NCBI GenBank assembly: GCA_003509235.1
Contig: DONH01000425.1
Span: 1 to 7,120, forward strand
Length of the DNA stretch: 7,120 nt
Reading direction: 5' to 3'
From: Planctomycetaceae bacterium
GTDB taxonomy: Bacteria > Planctomycetota > Planctomycetia > Pirellulales > UBA1268
Position numbers and translations under genes: made by a program. Below, in pieces: positions 6,312 to 7,120 of the stretch (within the stretch, counting starts at the first letter, position 1; every line of letters starts with the position of its first letter). Below the pieces are notes generated by a model. It was not told the DNA's origin. It made no database searches and worked only from the letters and a program-made list of their open reading frames with translations.

Positions 6312-7120
6312 ATGCTTGATCAAAAATTTAATTTACTACTGCACACCAAAAAAAACAGTCCACTAAAAAGAGTAAGCCTATTCATGCTGGGTGTGGTGTT
6401 GCTCCTTACCGCTATTGGTACTCCAGATATCACTTCTGCTGCAGAGGTGAATCATCCAAACATCGTTCTCATTTTTACTGATGACATGGGATGGGGAGAT
6501 CTTCCCAACTTCACACCTGAGTCGAAGATCAAGACCCCTAATATTACACAGCTCATTACTCAGGGAACGAAGTTTGATAATTTCTATGTCGCGCAAGCCG
6601 TGTGCACAGCCTCTCGTGCGGCACTCATGACGGGATGCTACGCCAACCGTGTTGGGCTTGAAGGCGCACTCAATCACACAAGCCCCACAGGCATTGCACC
6701 TGAAGAAGAACTTCTTCCAGAACTTCTCACAAAAGCAGGATACTCAACTGGAATGTTTGGCAAGTGGCACCTTGGACTTCCTCCGTTTTTTGCTCCCTCG
6801 AAGAATGGCTTCCATGAGTGGCTTGGTATCCCGTACTCCAATGACAACACAAAATACCATCCGGTTCTATCTGACTCGATGCCACCACTTCCTCTGTACG
6901 ATGGCAACAAGGTCATCGAGACCGATCCAGACCAACGCCTATTTACCAAAAGACTTACCGATCGAGCTGTCACTTTTATCGAAAAAAATAAGGACAAACC
7001 CTTCTTTCTTTATGTTCCTCATATTATGCCGCATGTACCAATTTTTGCATCAGACAGTTTCCGAGGAAAATCTGCCCGGGGCCTGTACGGCGACGTCATC
7101 GAAGAAATTGACTGGTCAGT
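6312..7120 (+). CDS. Exported sulfatase (arylsulfatase A-like), 3' end beyond window
   Basis: The first 269 codons of a sulfatase, a hydrolase of sulfate esters, are present; the family is usually 450-550 residues, so roughly half is missing at the window edge. The N-terminus is a Sec signal peptide: basic residues 13-20, a hydrophobic core at about 21-36, and likely cleavage near TSAA-E (44/45). Visible landmarks are the metal-binding Asp57 and Asp58 in FTDDMGWGD, the formylglycine motif CTASR (Cys98 to Arg102, codon 6603-6605), GKWHLG (Lys151, His153), PHIMPHVP (His237, His241) and YGDVIEEIDWS at 259-269, where the usual D-x-x-V-G would continue. Cys98 must be converted to formylglycine by a maturase not in the window. 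The ATG is supported by AAGGGA (6301-6306) 5 nt upstream; Met25 is an inferior start inside the signal peptide. The substrate is unknown, commonly sulfated polysaccharides in marine planctomycetes. Confidence 0.95.
   Translation, partial: MLDQKFNLLLHTKKNSPLKRVSLFMLGVVLLLTAIGTPDITSAAEVNHPNIVLIFTDDMGWGDLPNFTPESKIKTPNITQLITQGTKFDNFYVAQAVCTASRAALMTGCYANRVGLEGALNHTSPTGIAPEEELLPELLTKAGYSTGMFGKWHLGLPPFFAPSKNGFHEWLGIPYSNDNTKYHPVLSDSMPPLPLYDGNKVIETDPDQRLFTKRLTDRAVTFIEKNKDKPFFLYVPHIMPHVPIFASDSFRGKSARGLYGDVIEEIDWS

Noticed and set aside
6378..6997. Minus-strand open frames within the sulfatase region
   Set aside because: Antisense to a sulfatase with signal peptide and full active-site motifs.

Overview
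The window looks like a bacterial chromosome segment of moderate GC, most probably from a planctomycete (Pirellulaceae-like). The clues are a secreted CxxC thioredoxin-fold protein of a type I associate with planctomycetes, an exported Cys-type sulfatase, the remains of an EF-hand protein, and an elongator tRNA-Met without an encoded CCA. The taxonomy is inferred from gene families, not from a marker gene.

Layout. Positions 1-822 contain no gene I can defend, only a possible C-terminal tail at the left edge and some protein-like but stop-interrupted reading frames. On the minus strand follow two genes that read as one operon, transcribed right to left: an NAD(P)-dependent aldehyde dehydrogenase (4631-3168) and, 41 bp downstream, an FdhF/YdeP-family molybdopterin oxidoreductase (3126-823). 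A 233-bp divergent region (4632-4864), with overlapping promoter-like elements and a 7-bp inverted repeat, separates them from the plus-strand gene for the secreted thioredoxin-like protein (4865-5452). That gene ends at a strong intrinsic terminator (5504-5541). An imperfect palindrome, a short leader hairpin and tRNA-Met(CAU) (5652-5725) come next. The stretch between the tRNA and the sulfatase (5726-6311) has no intact gene. It holds a decayed three-EF-hand coding fragment on the plus strand and, tail to tail with it, a weaker candidate relic on the minus strand. The window ends inside an exported sulfatase gene starting at 6312.

Function. The aldehyde dehydrogenase and the formate-dehydrogenase-like enzyme could act in sequence, aldehyde to carboxylate and then further oxidation with formate as the obvious candidate substrate, but substrate specificity cannot be read from the sequence. 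The thioredoxin-like protein and the sulfatase act outside the cytoplasm and need not be related to that pathway. I found no CRISPR array, insertion sequence or clearly new system. The most informative unusual items are the EF-hand pseudogene, which carries two compensating frameshifts, and the divergent promoter region.
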